From assembly GCF_021155775.2 (NCBI RefSeq), contig NC_060234.1, positions 2,976,001 to 3,040,000 of the forward strand: a stretch of 64,000 nucleotides of DNA. The letters run 5' to 3'. Position numbers and translations under genes: made by a program. Shown here piece by piece: positions 12,551 through 25,012 of the stretch (position 1 is its first letter; each line of letters begins with the position of its first letter). Below the pieces are notes generated by a model. That model had not been told where the DNA came from and made no database searches. It saw only the letters and a list, made by a program, of their open reading frames with translations. This DNA comes from Neodiprion pinetum. Its lineage: Eukaryota > Arthropoda > Insecta > Hymenoptera > Diprionidae.

Positions 12551-14088
12551 CAGCGTCATACAATTTTAAACGATTTTCAAAGATTCTTACGTGAATATCG
12601 ATAGTTTCAAAATGTTCAAAAAAAAAAAAAACCTAAAATCCGTTAAAAAAAAAAATCAAATCAGTTTCAAGATCGTTGAGATGCGATTTTATACGAAACA
12701 AGAAGCAGAAGAGAACGGAAAAATGAATCTAGAAGCGATCCCACGATTGTCGACAATTTTTCACACCTGAAAATTGACACGATTTTGGAAAATGGAATGT
12801 TCGAGACCGAGAGAGTTATAACGGAAACATTCGCGATACACAACAAGTGGAATTTACAGTTCAAAAGTCATGTAGGAGTAGTTGATTAGTAGACACGGTG
12901 GAATCCGGGGGGGGTTGATTTGAGGCTCGGAGAGTTGTATTATAAAAACGCGCACCTGTCACCGGGACCGAAGGGTAAGGCAATTCCTTCGAATGTTTTT
13001 TAACCATTTTCTCGTCCCCTTTTCATCCCCGGGCGGTGCCGAAACTTAGGTAAGGTTTGGGGAGGGTGGGTGAATTCGCGTCCCAAATCGCAAAAACTTT
13101 CGGCATTAATCATTCTCGCTAACGAAGGAACTCCCGACAGATCGACAGACGCGGAGCTTGAGTTGAGCGCTGAGCCGAACGACCAACGAAACGAGCACCT
13201 TGAGTCACTGTCCGATCCATTCGGAAAGCTCAACCCTTTGGACCGTCGATGATAAGTTGGCTCGGTTTTCGTCCCCCACTCTCCCTGAATCCCTGAGAAG
13301 AGACGGGAAATTTTTGGACGGGGTGAAAAATTGCTCGCAAGTTCACAAAGCAGCTTTTAGACAATGCTTTATTTTTAACCTTGATCTACTTCCTCCTTTC
13401 CTCGTGTATCGTTTGTATCATTAATTACCCCCACGTGTTTTTTTCCCCCCTTCACTTCGTTCCCGACCGCATCTTCCTCCTCGATTCTACCGTATCCGTG
13501 TTTTATTTAATCCGTTTCTTTCTCCCTTCTCTTTTTTATAGTTCCTTCTGATTCATCCGAGGATCATTGGCGAACACGCAACCAAGATGTCGGCTGTAAT
13601 TGATCACGGATAATTGACGCGCGCTCGGTGAATAAAAAAAAGGCTCGAAATTCACCTTTTTTTTATTTTTTCGAGACGTTGTAATTAGCTTCGGCGTGAT
13701 AGGACGAAAAAAAAAAAAAGGAGAAAATAATAACCGAACCACATCCTGGCTTGGCCTCTTTTTCTTTTTTTCCTCTTCTCTACCTTGCGTGACGTTCGGC
13801 GAGAAACAAAAAATACATGCACCAAACTGAGGAAAAATAAAAAGATGAATAGAAAAAAAAAAAAAAATCGAAACAAAAACATACACGTCCAACTCTGCAG
13901 ACAACAGGCGCAAATTTTTTTTTTTTTTTTACTTTTTTTTTTCCTCACAAAACACATGTTTTCAAATTTTTTTCCCCTCTCTTTTTCCGCCTTTCTCGTT
14001 CTCGCGACTTTATTTTTTTTTTCCTACCAGCTCTCGTTTCGCGTTCTAGTTGCAATTTTTTCCATTTGAAATGTCTTTTTTTCTATCC

Positions 14089-14153
14089 TTTTTCTTCTTC
14101 TTCTTCTTCTTCTTCTGCTGCTGCTGCTGCTGCTGCTTCTTCTTCTTCTTCTA
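14089..14153. repeat. Compound (CTT)n(CTG)n(CTT)n repeat
   Basis: About eight CTT/TTC units, then about seven CTG units (14116-14136), then CTT units again. The frames through it give Phe, Ser, Cys or Ala runs. The CTG block nested inside CTT blocks suggests a secondary mutation that spread within the original CTT array. Confidence 0.92.
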
Positions 14154-14555
14154 TCCGAGTATTTTTGTTTTCCATTCTCTTGTTTACCCCGCGTTGTTGG
14201 TTTCTTTTTTATTTTCTCAGCTTTTTACCCGGCTACTTTCCTCATCGCCTGCAGAGCTTCCGTGTAATGGACTCCGAGCGGGGCAAAAGCTCTCGCGAAA
14301 CTCTTACCGAGCAAAACTACCGCCCTGAACATTTAAATTGTTCGTATAACCAGTGCCTGGCCGGAGTCATGAAAGCGTCAAGCTTCACGCGTGTTTGTGA
14401 AAACATAGTTTTCCGTGTCTAATTTTTTTTTTTTTTTATCTCTCTTTTCATTTCCTGTAAAAGTTTCTAATTTTCTTTATTTTTCAGGTCTTGTTTGGTT
14501 AGCCCCATCGATTTTCACCCTCGTTCATAGCTCTTTGGAATTGCTAGTATCCTTT

Positions 14556-14578
14556 ACACACACACACACACACACACA
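14556..14578. repeat. (CA)n microsatellite
   Basis: About 11 CA units, read directly. Confidence 0.92.
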
Positions 14579-14784
14579 GAGCTTCTACAGTAGACAGACA
14601 CTAATCTTCACTTATATTGATTACTGAGCTGCCCGAGCTTGCGGCTACGCAGGGATAATCGTTGGAGTGCTTTTCCCGTCAGTGATAATAATCGTTGTAA
14701 GAAGGTGAAAAAGAAATGTGGCATCGCTGGCCGATGCGGAAATACGTGAATAGAGTAACATCGCTACGTAACGTATACAATTTA

Positions 14785-15141
14785 GGGTGCTCCTTGTACG
14801 GGGGTCGAGAAAATTTTCATTGGGATGCCTTCCAGATCTGGTACAAATCATGGAAAAAAAAAAATCTATGCAAAACCACAAGCCTCAACGTCAACTGGAA
14901 CACCTGCCTCTAAGCTCCAAAAGTTTTAAATATAAAATACATTAGAGTTTTCATAACCAGTTACTTCGTTTTTTTATGACTTCGGTATAAGTTAAGGGTC
15001 CGATTTGAAAATTGGCAGAATTGTTCTTTATAATAACAGGGACAAACCCTAAAAATTTTAACATATTTTCGTGATTTTATAATATATTTCTTTTTCTTTT
15101 TATATACAGATAAGCTTAACGGCATCACACTTATTAGGTTT

Positions 15142-15191
<50 letters not shown>

Positions 15192-15484
15192 TGATCGATA
15201 ATTATAAAATTTTGAAACTTTCAGGGTTTGTTCTTATAATTATAAGCAACACACCCTGCTAAGTTTCAAATCGGTCCCTCGAATTATACCAAAATCATAC
15301 AAAACGAAACAACTGATTATAAAAACTAAATGTATTTTAAATTTGAAAAAATTTCGGAGCTTAAAAGCACCTGTTCCAGTTGACGTAGAGGCTTCAAACT
15401 TTATACAGATTTTTTTAAAATGATTTTAAACAGCTCCGGAGGGTACGAATGAAAATTTTTTCAACCCCGAAACAAGGACCACCT
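14785..15484. mobile_element. ~700-bp fold-back (near-palindromic) element
   Basis: The left arm (14785 to about 15140) and the reverse complement of the right arm (15484 to about 15190) align along almost their whole length with many substitutions and small indels. Matching landmarks in order are CTCCTTG/GTCCTTG at the tips, AAAATTTTCATT, CGTCAACTGGAACA, AAATACAT, ACCGATTTGAAA-type and ACAAACCCT. The centre is an (AT)n tract. There is no coding capacity and no obvious target-site duplication. This is the expected structure of a fold-back or palindromic MITE. The arm divergence suggests an old insertion. A precursor-hairpin RNA role cannot be excluded but nothing supports it. Confidence 0.8.
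15145..15189. repeat. (AT)n microsatellite at the centre of the fold-back element
   Basis: About 22 AT units. It lies at the symmetry axis of the 14785-15484 inverted repeat and forms its apex. Confidence 0.95.
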
Positions 15485-16768
15485 CAACGGTACGTACATG
15501 TAATATCAGCTTTAACAGTCGAAGATGATACGGATTAATTTTTGAGGGGATAAAGCCGCGGGTGTTTATTCAAGGTAAACAATATTATTCGGCGGTTCAA
15601 AGTTGCGGCTGAATTGCTAATTACGAAATTTCGTGGTAAAGTTCATTCGACACAGTTTGAGAACAGACCATTGAAATATAATTCAATCCCACCATTTTTC
15701 TTTATTTCGGTTTGATTTTTGACGCGTCTAATTAGCTCCTCAGTTTTCCCTATTATCGTCCCTATATTTCGTACTTTTTTTTTGTTTTTTTTGTTTTTTT
15801 TTTGTTTCATCCTCAACACTCCAACGTAAGCCCAATGCGTCTTATTTCTGAAAAGGATCTGCCAGCCATTCTCAACTTGAGAGTCAAATTTCTGAAGCGG
15901 TAACATAAAGCAGATTCCCAAAGACCGAATGACGAAATTCTAAGCCGTTGAATGAAGAAACTGCTCGGAAAGTTTCCCGATTCGTGATATACACGGTGGA
16001 TTTAATTCCTCGGCAAAGATTCAACCGGCATATAATATACGGGAAAGTTTGAACGGGTCTTTTCACCTTTCAATTCATATTCCGTCTGATAATCACAGAG
16101 CGTCACACAATAAGATGCCGAATATCATTGTCGGCCCAATTTCTCGCAGGGCGCAAAGGACGCGTTCAAATTTCAGGTTCGATTCGAACGGTTTTCACCT
16201 TGCTTATTTTCCCTCGTCAATTTCACCTGTAATACGAAATTTCGATTCTCTTTTTCCGCGCTTCTCAACTTCGTCGAAATTAAGCTCAAGTTTCTGTCCG
16301 TAGATCGGCAACGGCAGACTCAGAACCGGCGGTTTCAGCGATTGTTGAGCTTTTCATCAGATGCCCCATTTCCCTGCCAGTAAACTCCTTATCCTATTTT
16401 CTCCCGAGTATTCTCCGACCGCTCGATCTCTCGCGGAGAAATAATTAAGCCCGTTACTCGAGCTTCGGATCATCCTGAGACAATCTTCGTTAGGATTTTG
16501 TGAAAATAAATAATCGTTACCGCTGTTCTTCCCGTTGAAATTAGAGAAAGCAAACGAGCGGTTTTCCAATTTAAATGCTACCCCCGTTTGAAATTCCTAA
16601 ACCTTGTACGAAAAAAAAAAAAAAAAAAACAAGCAAAAAATAAAGTAGAAAATTGCAACTTCACGCGCGGAAGCTCACTTTGAAAATATACGTTGACCAA
16701 AGATGTAAAGAATAAATAATGTCAGTCGCCAGCTTGCCAAAGTTTAGCACAATCGCATAACGTTGGTT

Positions 16769-16820
16769 GTTTTTTTTTTTTTCTTCTTTTTTTTTTTACC
16801 TCCGTCGACCGCAGGTAAAG
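16769..16820 (+). promoter_or_regulatory. Recursive-splice-like site
   Basis: About 30 nt of nearly pure pyrimidine is followed by CCTCCGTCGACCGCAG and directly by GTAAAGTTTG, giving an AG/GT junction at 16814/16815. A 3' splice site abutting a 5' splice site is the signature of zero-length exons used in recursive splicing of long insect introns. It is only meaningful if a plus-strand transcript spans it. Poly-T is common here, so chance is possible. Confidence 0.3.
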
Positions 16821-17034
16821 TTTGTTTGTTTGTTTGTTTTTGTTTTTTTTTTTTCCTCTTCCCACGGTAAGCGACAAGGCAACGGTACCTTATCTGCGAT
16901 TAAGCCGCAAAACAAGGCGGACCAGGCATCCTTGGACGCGATTTTGCCGGAGGAAAACCGCGAGTCCGGAATCCTCAATATATAACAGATAACAGATAAG
17001 AGAGGGGGACATGCATTGTGTTGCTGGTGAAATC

Positions 17035-17052
17035 GATATATATATATGTATG

Positions 17053-17083
<31 letters not shown>
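17035..17083. repeat. (TA)n/(TG) microsatellite
   Basis: TATATA blocks separated by TGTATG variants, ending in CACACG. Confidence 0.9.
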
Positions 17084-17198
17084 GTGCTCAGACCGGCGAG
17101 AGCTAACCGCAGTGATGGATCCTTGGGCAGCAGACGACGACGTCGAGGAGGAAACTTTTCACCATCCTCTCCTATCTTCCTATTTCTCTACCTCTGTC

Positions 17199-17201
17199 TT
17201 C

Positions 17202-17233
<32 letters not shown>
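17199..17233. repeat. (CTTT)n microsatellite
   Basis: About eight CTTT units, read directly. Frames through it encode Leu/Ser/Phe runs only. Confidence 0.93.
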
Positions 17234-17338
17234 GGACGCTTTCCTCCCATTATTAAGAGACAGGGATTTTTCTCGAGTGAAGCGAAAAGCAGCGAAGGGA
17301 TAAAACTGTCGACGTAATACGTTTATTTTTTTTCTTTC

Positions 17339-17378
17339 CTCCTCTCTGTCTCTCTCTATCTCTCTCTCATTCTCTCTG
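17339..17378. repeat. Imperfect (CT)n microsatellite
   Basis: CT units interrupted by GT, AT and ATT, indicating an old or decaying array. Confidence 0.85.
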
Positions 17379-18297
17379 GCGAAATCGTCTCTCGTGCTAA
17401 ATACAAGACACTTGATTGCCGCGGTACGTCAGCTGAGGAAGTTACAGGGAGTGATTCGAGGCCGGTAATTGGGGATGAATGGGGAAACAAGATCTGAATG
17501 GAAAGATTTGGGGGATGAGATAGAAGACCGTTTGGAAGATCAACAGTGGATGGTGAACAGGAATGAGACGACGATTATTTTACCGCGTGACAGATTTGAA
17601 TTCAACAAGTCGAGACCTGACCGATGACTTGAGGAGAGGTTCTTGTAATCGAAAAACAAAAAAGAAGCAAAATCATCGTAAAACTCGGCTGTTTTATATC
17701 CTCCATTCTCACGTTTCCAAATCAGACAAGAAGCAAGAAAGTCTAATCACGATCCCACAACCGTTGCCGATTCTTGAGTCCTAAAAGTTGACCCAATTCC
17801 ACTGGATCTGGGACATCATTTTTCATCCCTTTTTTTCATTATTCTGCACACCTAATATCACGTTCGGAGTAAATATTGCCTGATAATAATTGGACGGTTT
17901 AAACCGATCGACTCTCTTCGAGTATCTTGTAACAAACCGAAGGCTTCGGGCAAAGATCGTTTTCGCAGATTGTTCGAACAGAGAACAGTTTTGAAGCTAC
18001 GTTAGGGATTCGAATTTTTTTCCACCACCCCGCGAAACCGTAGAAGCACGCGAAATTCGACGCTTTTAATCTTCATTTAGTCGAGAAGACACTCGCGTCG
18101 AGGGCCCTTTCGTCCTGTCTCCGCTGGGCCATCAGTTACTTTAGCCCTACCGGCTCCCAGCTTTCGCCGAGAAACGGTGAGAAAAAGCTCGGCGGTCCCA
18201 GAAGCTGGATGTTAATTGTGTAGCTGTAGGAACGGAGGCGTCAAATTACGACGAAGGTGGAAGGAACGGGAAGGAAGAAAGGCATGTACATATATAC

Positions 18298-18300
<3 letters not shown>

Positions 18301-18331
<31 letters not shown>
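18301..18331. repeat. (GA)n microsatellite
   Basis: About 15 GA units, preceded by an ACATATATACATA block. Confidence 0.95.
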
Positions 18332-18334
<3 letters not shown>

Positions 18335-21300
18335 CGAGAGACTTTGAATAGATACTCTCTTCAGAATTTATCCGTGAAAAGCTCCGCGGATTCGCCGTGT
18401 AGAGCGATGCGGCCTGCTGCTCGGCAGGGGAAGAAAATAATTGCTCAAAACTCACGATGTCATTCAAACCGGCTCGTTTCCTGCTCTCAGACAGGCAGTT
18501 CGCGTTTTCCTCTTAATTAGTTGTCAACTGATATTCGTTAATTGCTATCCGGTATTGAGGGACCGTTACGACGGGGCTAATTAACATCGTCAACCGGTGT
18601 CGCAAGCTTCTTGCAAAACTTCCCGGAACACAGTTACCGGCTAATTTGCTTCGTATACATCGAAGCATAAAATACACTCTTGTTACATAATGTATTTACC
18701 TCCTTCTATCTGACGATTTCAATACTATGGCAAATTCATTCGCGACGTATACATAAATTTATAACTAATTAATTAATTTTTATTTTCAAACACTGCTAAA
18801 GCTTCTTTTGCCACGACTTGAAAGCTCGGCCGGTTGTTATCAAACCAACGATCGATTTCTCAGTCGACGTTGGAAAAATTGAATTATTTAGCCAACGATA
18901 AATGATTGATCGTTCATACCTTATAAAATTATCTCCCCGGAGTATCATCAATTGACTATAATTATTTACCTGAAATCTGTTTCAATTACAGTTGTTCCGT
19001 TTTTTTTTTTTTTTTTTTTTCACATTACTTTTATTCAAATTTTCGTTTCTTCTTTACGTAATCTCATTGGCACACGATTCCTTCTCTCCACCAGAACTTT
19101 TGATTCGGACTTTATAAAAATTCATTGTCATACTCAAAATGCGGGCTTGCGTGATTCTCGGAATTTGACGTGATGTGAGATAATAAAATCGCTGAATAAG
19201 GGCGGTTCACAGCATGGGTACGAGGAAAGGTAAGCCAGTGTCCTGAATTACCGACGCACCGTATATTCCACGAATTCTCGGCTTGGGTCGAGTGTTCTCG
19301 GGTGAATTCGGAGCTGCGTGTAGAACACGACCGTAACTCAGGGGTTGTACAAACCCCGCCCAAGTTCACCGGGAGCTTTCCATACGCATACACATAGAGA
19401 AACAGAGAGACGGAAAGACAGACAACAAGTACACACGAAGGTAGACGCAAGCTCTGGTCCTGCGTAAACAGGACGAGTCTACTGGGAGGGTGGACGGAGA
19501 GAGTCCTCCTTGAATATTTAAAAAATAAAATATTAATGCTAAGAACGAAATTGCTTTAAGCCCAGGAACCGGCAAATCCTTTACCTTATGCCTTCAGCCC
19601 GCTTGTCTGGGCTCTAAGGACGAACTGACGGCATCATTCTGATTCATAATTCCCGCCTCACCTGTTCCCCAAGCGATTTCAAAAATTAATACATTAACGC
19701 ACGTATGCATCCCGGGCAAATAATCGTCGGCGAAGGATAGGGAGAAAAGACGACGATTCGATGATACAGTTTCGAAGGCTGGGAATGAGTTTTAATCATT
19801 CGAGTTCACGGATTTAATTTCATCGAACAAGCGGCATATTCTTGTACGACGATAAGAATGAGAAATGAATAAAGATCATAAAAAAAAAAAAATGAATAAA
19901 TAAATAAAGACGGAAAACTGATGAGAGAGTAAAATTTGCATTCGCGAGCCGATATTTTTCGCCTCGAGTCTCTTGTTCACGTAACGTCCACTCGAAGATG
20001 AGAGAGCCGCGAGAGGTTTTACATTTTTAGAACGACGAGCCGATACATAAGTCCGATGATACGTAAGCACAGATTTGAGTTGAGGTTCGCAGAGAATACA
20101 CACTCACAAGCCAAAAATTTCGCGACGTGTGCTGCGTGAGAGCGCTAAAGTTTGTCACGTTCGTACAGCGGTGGTCGCAAATTTACAATTCTAATTCGCG
20201 TATATTAATGCGGGGAACTTTGCATTTCATACCACTTACACACTACAACAACCTACCGACCGGCACCTTTTCCAACGAAAACGACGCCTCGAGTTACAAT
20301 GTCACGTGACACACATGCATACGTGATACATAATACAAGCACGAAAGTACGATTGTAATTCACGTCGAGTAAGTACTGCACACCTGAATTTACCGAAATT
20401 TATGCTACGTCAATGAATGGGTGTGATTAATTGAAAATGGGGGGGGGGGATGACTACGCAGGAAACGTAGAAATGAAGATGTCGTTACAAGTCCAATGTA
20501 GTGGGATTCAGAGCCAGTTTTAAGGGCCGAGGAGAACCCGCGGGAGGGGTGGGGGGGTTTCGGTGTTAATTGGACATGTATTAATAACGGACAGCGGAAA
20601 GGACAGCTCGTCAGGACGGGTGGATATCTCAGAGCTTGCGACATCGTCGGTGCTCCCGGAAGGTTCGGAATATATTCAGTGAGGATAGTTGCGTCTTGGG
20701 ATGACACGGGCGGTTCTCTGTCGCTGAGATAAAACTGCAGATTGCTTTGTAAATAAGGAAGGATCCGCGGGCTTAGCGAGGAATAATTCCGCGAGGGAGC
20801 TTTAAGCGAAAACCGTCGAGTCAAGAGGGGCGAGGTAAGGTCGCGAGAGGAACATCCGGGGCGGGTCAAGAAGCGGCGGACAGAAAAGCGCAGGTCATTA
20901 CACCGAGGCTGCGAAGACGGGGATCACGGAATTGCTAGAAAAAGTAATCAAGCTTTCTAGTCTGGGGAAAGCTCACCCGTTCCCTACTTTCGATCGATTT
21001 CCTATTTACCCTAGTAATTCGGACAAACAGCGTTGCCTGGCTCGAGAATCCCTCTGCCGTTGCCGTTTCAAACTTCGCAAGTTCGACTTTTTGTCTATAT
21101 TTGAAAGGGACGAGAAAACGGGTGATTCGCTGTTTCGACTCAACGCTTTTTGACCGTGACCGGTAAACACTCGTACTGACGTATCGACAATTATTTCGAA
21201 TCGAAAGCTCGACATTGACAGGCGAACATCGAGACTGAGCAAAAAGGTTAGTGCCAAGTGTGCGATGAGCGAGCGATGCTTTTTCAGCTATGAGTGGAAT

Positions 21301-21392
21301 AAAAAGCACGAAGTGACGGGGAACTCGGAAGAATCGGCAACTCGAGCTTTTGATCAAACGCTATGAGTGAAAACTTCACAGCTTTTTTCAAA

Positions 21393-21408
21393 CCCCCCCC
21401 CCCCCCCC
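21393..21408. repeat. Poly-C tract
   Basis: 16 consecutive C, preceded by a T run. One of several C or G homopolymers in the window. Confidence 0.92.
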
Positions 21409-22949
21409 AGGCAAATTGGGTTCCGCATTATTTGACTGTGAACTTTGAACCGACTCGAAGAAAAAGCTTTACAGTGTTGAAAAACCGGGCTTTTCGGGAA
21501 GCTTCAAGGACTCGTTAGAAGAATTTCTACTCTCGAAACCGAGCAGCGACAGGAGGATAAACGAAGGTCAAAGAACAGTTCGCTTCCATTGAGCTCGCGG
21601 ATCAATTCGAGGATTCGAGGTGCGTTTTTTGGAGTGGTTTATTTATTATATATCGTCAGTGGTAAGATGAACGGCAGTGAGCCGGAGAATGAGAGTGGAT
21701 GGCCGCATCAGGAGGATGTAGAGGATGTAAAGTTCATTAATTTTGATTAGACTTTCTTGAAGAGAACCGACGAAAACTTTTTATGTTTTCAGAAAAGTTT
21801 CATACAAGTTGATAGATACCATCCAACCCAACCTGATTTTCTGCGCAAGGCTCAGGCCGAGGTTTCCTGGACTTATTTTTCCGCGCTCTTCTCTCAACCT
21901 TATGATCATTCATTTCCCTACTGTATAAGAAATTCCCTTCACTGGGAATTATATCGCCGGCGGGCTTTCCTTGAAGATTTTAACATCCGCGTGATAGCCC
22001 AGCTGGGAAAGTGGGTCGAAGTGGAAAAATGCGCAAGCTCTACCTTTCCGGGTGATGTTCGGTAATTCTCGTCTCTGTTAAAAAAAAAAATCGGAAATTT
22101 CTTTGCAAAATGAGATTCCCGCAGTTTTTATCCGTAGTTTTTACTTTTTGCAGATCACTGATCGAGATGAAACAAAACACTCCAAGACTCGTTTAAGGGG
22201 TTACACGCGGTCAGGAGGCCGAAAAAAGCTATTTTTCAAGGATTTTTCATGACGGGACATTTCAATTTATTGATATAAAAATTTATATACATATCGGGGA
22301 AATATTGAACCTCATTCGGATATTTTTTATTTCTGAAAATAATGACGTTTAAAACTGCTACAGCTGATCTTCGGGAGCAGTTAAAAACAAAATATATTTT
22401 GTTAATATAAAGTATTATTTGGTCTTTGATTGAAGGAATAAGTAGAATATTAATTTTTAACAAAACACCGACGTCTCAAACAAAAAAAAAAAAAAATCGA
22501 TTTTTCATAACAATTTTCGCCTCAAGTTGTTTGTAAAATTGTTTTTACACATTTGAGTCAAATTCAAATTCGATAATTGAAAAACCGATGATCGCATTCA
22601 CCGAACAATAAGGGACCTTTGACAATTAACTATCTTCATGTCTGCGGTCCCGCCTGCAGAAATTAAGGCAATAGGCATGGACAGAACACACAACTGGTGT
22701 GTCTTGCCGTTGCTCGATTTCTGCGAGTGACACCAGGGGACGAGTTATTACACGGTTATGCATATCGCCGTTGGTTCTGCACCGTGTATCGCTGAGCAGC
22801 GGACATTATTTATCAGCGGGACGATGAGTCCTTGCCCATTCGTCTTTGAATATTCACACAGAGGATATTACAATCAATCCTCGGACCCTCTTCGCCGCCA
22901 CGCGCGCTTGGTCTCTGAAGTCAGAGCCAGAAATGGGTTGTGAAACGTA

Positions 22950-23904
22950 CGGGGTGTTTCCAAGTGAGCGCCGCAGTATGTTGGATTGCCTATCACTGAG
23001 GGGAACAAATATCGATAAAACAGTTCTGTCGAGTTATCGGTAGGTAGCGCGTTTAAGGTCCTGGAGAGTGAGCTGGAACCGAGCAGTCGCTTCATTGTTT
23101 ACAACCCATGCCGAAGTGCTTAGTGATCGCATTCCGGAGTCACGTGAACCCTTTCAGTTACAAAAGCCACTATAGTGGTACTCTTTCTTTTTTTCTTTTC
23201 ATTTTGTCATTCCTTTTATATTCCATGTGAAATCTTACGTTTTTTTTCATTCTCAGATAAAAAAAAAAAAATAATAAATACTTAGGCTTTGGAATGGTTA
23301 TGATTTCGTACGAATCCATAATCGTTTGTAATTGTTATAAATAAATATATGCCAAAGAAACGTATTTACGTGAATGTATTTTGCTAGCAGAGAAATTTGA
23401 TAATAAACGTATGCTAAAAATGGTTGGAATTCATTGGTTGACAAGCGGTGATCTCAGAATGGCCATTAGATTTATAAAATTCAATGCATAGGGGTAGTTT
23501 TCACCCTCCTTAGGTGTGCATATAGACAGTATTGGGGTTTGTACTAATTCCCGGCCTAAGATCGCACTGTTTCAAAATAAATATTCATACAAATCTCATT
23601 CAAGACCACTGTCTCAAACGTTGTTGCAAATTCACCCTGTTTTCACCTCGTTTGAGGGGTTCTGTTTATTTTCATTAAATTTTGACATCAGTTTCGCATT
23701 CAACGCCGAAAGGTACATGGGAAACGTGTAATTGCATTTCCATGCGAAAAAACACTGAATCGCGTGACTGAAAGTGTTCAAGTGATTATGTGACTTGACT
23801 CGATTAAAGTGGTAATGATTCGGTCGGTCTATTTTATCGATATTCTTTCTCCTCAGTGCTAGGCAACCCAACATACTGCGGCGCTTACTCGGAAACGCTC
23901 CCTG
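22950..23904. mobile_element. 955-bp TIR element flanked by TA (Tc1/mariner-like MITE)
   Basis: The first about 78 bp and the reverse complement of the last about 75 bp match closely. Shared landmarks are GTTTCC, AGCGCCGCAGTATGTTGG, TTGCCTA, CACTGAGG and ATATCGATAAAA, with about 85 percent identity by eye. TA dinucleotides flank both ends (22948-22949 and 23905-23906), fitting a TA target-site duplication of the Tc1/mariner type. The interior has no transposase-sized frame, so the element is non-autonomous. Positions 23287-23520 match the repeat at about 62.39-62.63 kb, including a 45-bp identical block (23424-23468). Confidence 0.8.
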
Positions 23905-24483
23905 TAAAATTCAAGGCGTTCGAACACTATGTAACGCTGCTATCAGCAAAAATATTCATTTAAGGCCAGGGTGAAAAATCTGAAAAAAATTCCCGATTTT
24001 AAATGTTTTAGGTATACATATACTGGTGAAGGTAGGCGTTATAAAATTATATATATATTACACGAATAAAAAGATGCAACAGTACAGGCACACTGTCCGG
24101 GCTCCTGAGTGCAACCGGCAGCAGGTATCTTATATAACCCCGAGAGTTAATAACTATTAAAAACTTAATTAAAAGTAAACTATTTAACGGTAATCAGAAC
24201 CGAGAGGATGCCTGCGGTGGCTTATAACTTTTAAAAGCTGCCGTCGTTCCTGGAACCTCATACCTTTGCATCGTCATACCAATTACACTCTCTCTCTCTC
24301 TTGTGAAAAAAATGACCAGATGAAAGATGGTTGAAAGATATAAGCGAAGGAAAGAACTGCAGCGAGTCGTCGTCGTCTTCTGCAGGATCAAAATGAGACA
24401 GCGGACTCTGTTTTTTACGACTCGCAGTTCTCCGGTTTGCGCAAGGAGTTTCATTAAATTCTTTACACATATGTGTGTATGTA

Positions 24484-25012
24484 TGGGGCGTTTCACGCCA
24501 AATCGACCAAAGTCTGACTCTCGACCTTTTGGATTCGGTCTCCGGTTTTCTATCGTTGTTCCAACTCTAAAGAGTACTAAGATTATTATTTCTATTATTC
24601 ATGAAAAATCGAGCTTAAATCGCAACATAAATAAGAATATCTTCCGAAAAATCTGCAAATAATCTTGAAAAGTCCTGCGCAAGGTTATGTATGGAAATAT
24701 TCGAGCAGTAACCAGTAAGAGACTAATCATTGTTTCTTATTTTTTTTTCAATTTGACGGCTTATTCTGTGTATAGGCTTAAAAAACTTTATATTCAGCAA
24801 AACACTTCTGAGAGTTTTATCATATTCTTAAATTAAGGTCCAAAGATATGTTGGTTTACAAAAATCGTAAGTAAAACAAATTGGATCGGAAAAATTGAAG
24901 AAAAAAAAAAAACCGAATGATTTTCAGATTTGAAATAAGAATATGAAATATCTTCGACCAAATTCACGAAGTCGAGGATCAGATCCTGGTCGATTTGGCG
25001 TGGAATGTCTCA
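24484..25012. mobile_element. ~530-bp TIR element (MITE), second family
   Basis: The left end reads GGGGCGTTTCACGCCAAATC and continues GACCAAAGTCTGACTCTCGAC. The reverse complement of the right end reads TGAGACATTCCACGCCAAAT and continues CGACCAGGATCTGATCCTCGAC. The TIRs are therefore about 40 bp with a perfect CACGCCAAATCGACC core. The interior is AT-rich, has no frame above about 80 codons, and does not continue the palindrome. The right flank is (TA)n-rich, which hides any target-site duplication. Confidence 0.75.

Larger units (their letters stand above)
6390..14080. other. Non-coding stretch, no gene seen
   Basis: Mostly AT-rich unique sequence. Frames reach 125 codons but are dominated by Phe, Ser and Lys from homopolymers or contradicted by the opposite strand. 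A GC-richer patch lies at 13000-13330. An ATTA-rich block at about 8138-8157 (GTTAATTAATTAAC) could bind homeodomain proteins but is not evidence by itself. The last 450 bp is nearly all T/A homopolymers. No RNA gene is recognised. Confidence 0.55.
15490..22945. other. Non-coding stretch with GC-richer patches, no gene seen
   Basis: GC-richer unique patches lie at about 18000-18650, 19200-19620 and 20400-21360. Frames of up to 154 codons occur in the last one (minus strand 20405-20869) but are Pro/Ser-rich and lack a recognisable domain. A small hairpin (AATTCCC, 6-nt loop, GGGAATT) lies at about 21931-21950. At about 22194 a TTAAGGGGTTACAC motif resembles a transposon terminus, but no matching inverted end was found nearby. 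Confidence 0.5.

Noticed and set aside
12525..12560. Poly-T plus CAG as a 3' splice site
   Set aside because: The signal is strong, but the following 100 bp is AT-rich with stops in all frames and no donor, so it is likely a homopolymer coincidence.
20405..20869. 154-codon minus-strand frame
   Set aside because: It is Pro/Ser/Leu-rich in a GC-rich patch with a run of G near its end. No domain or homologue is recognised.
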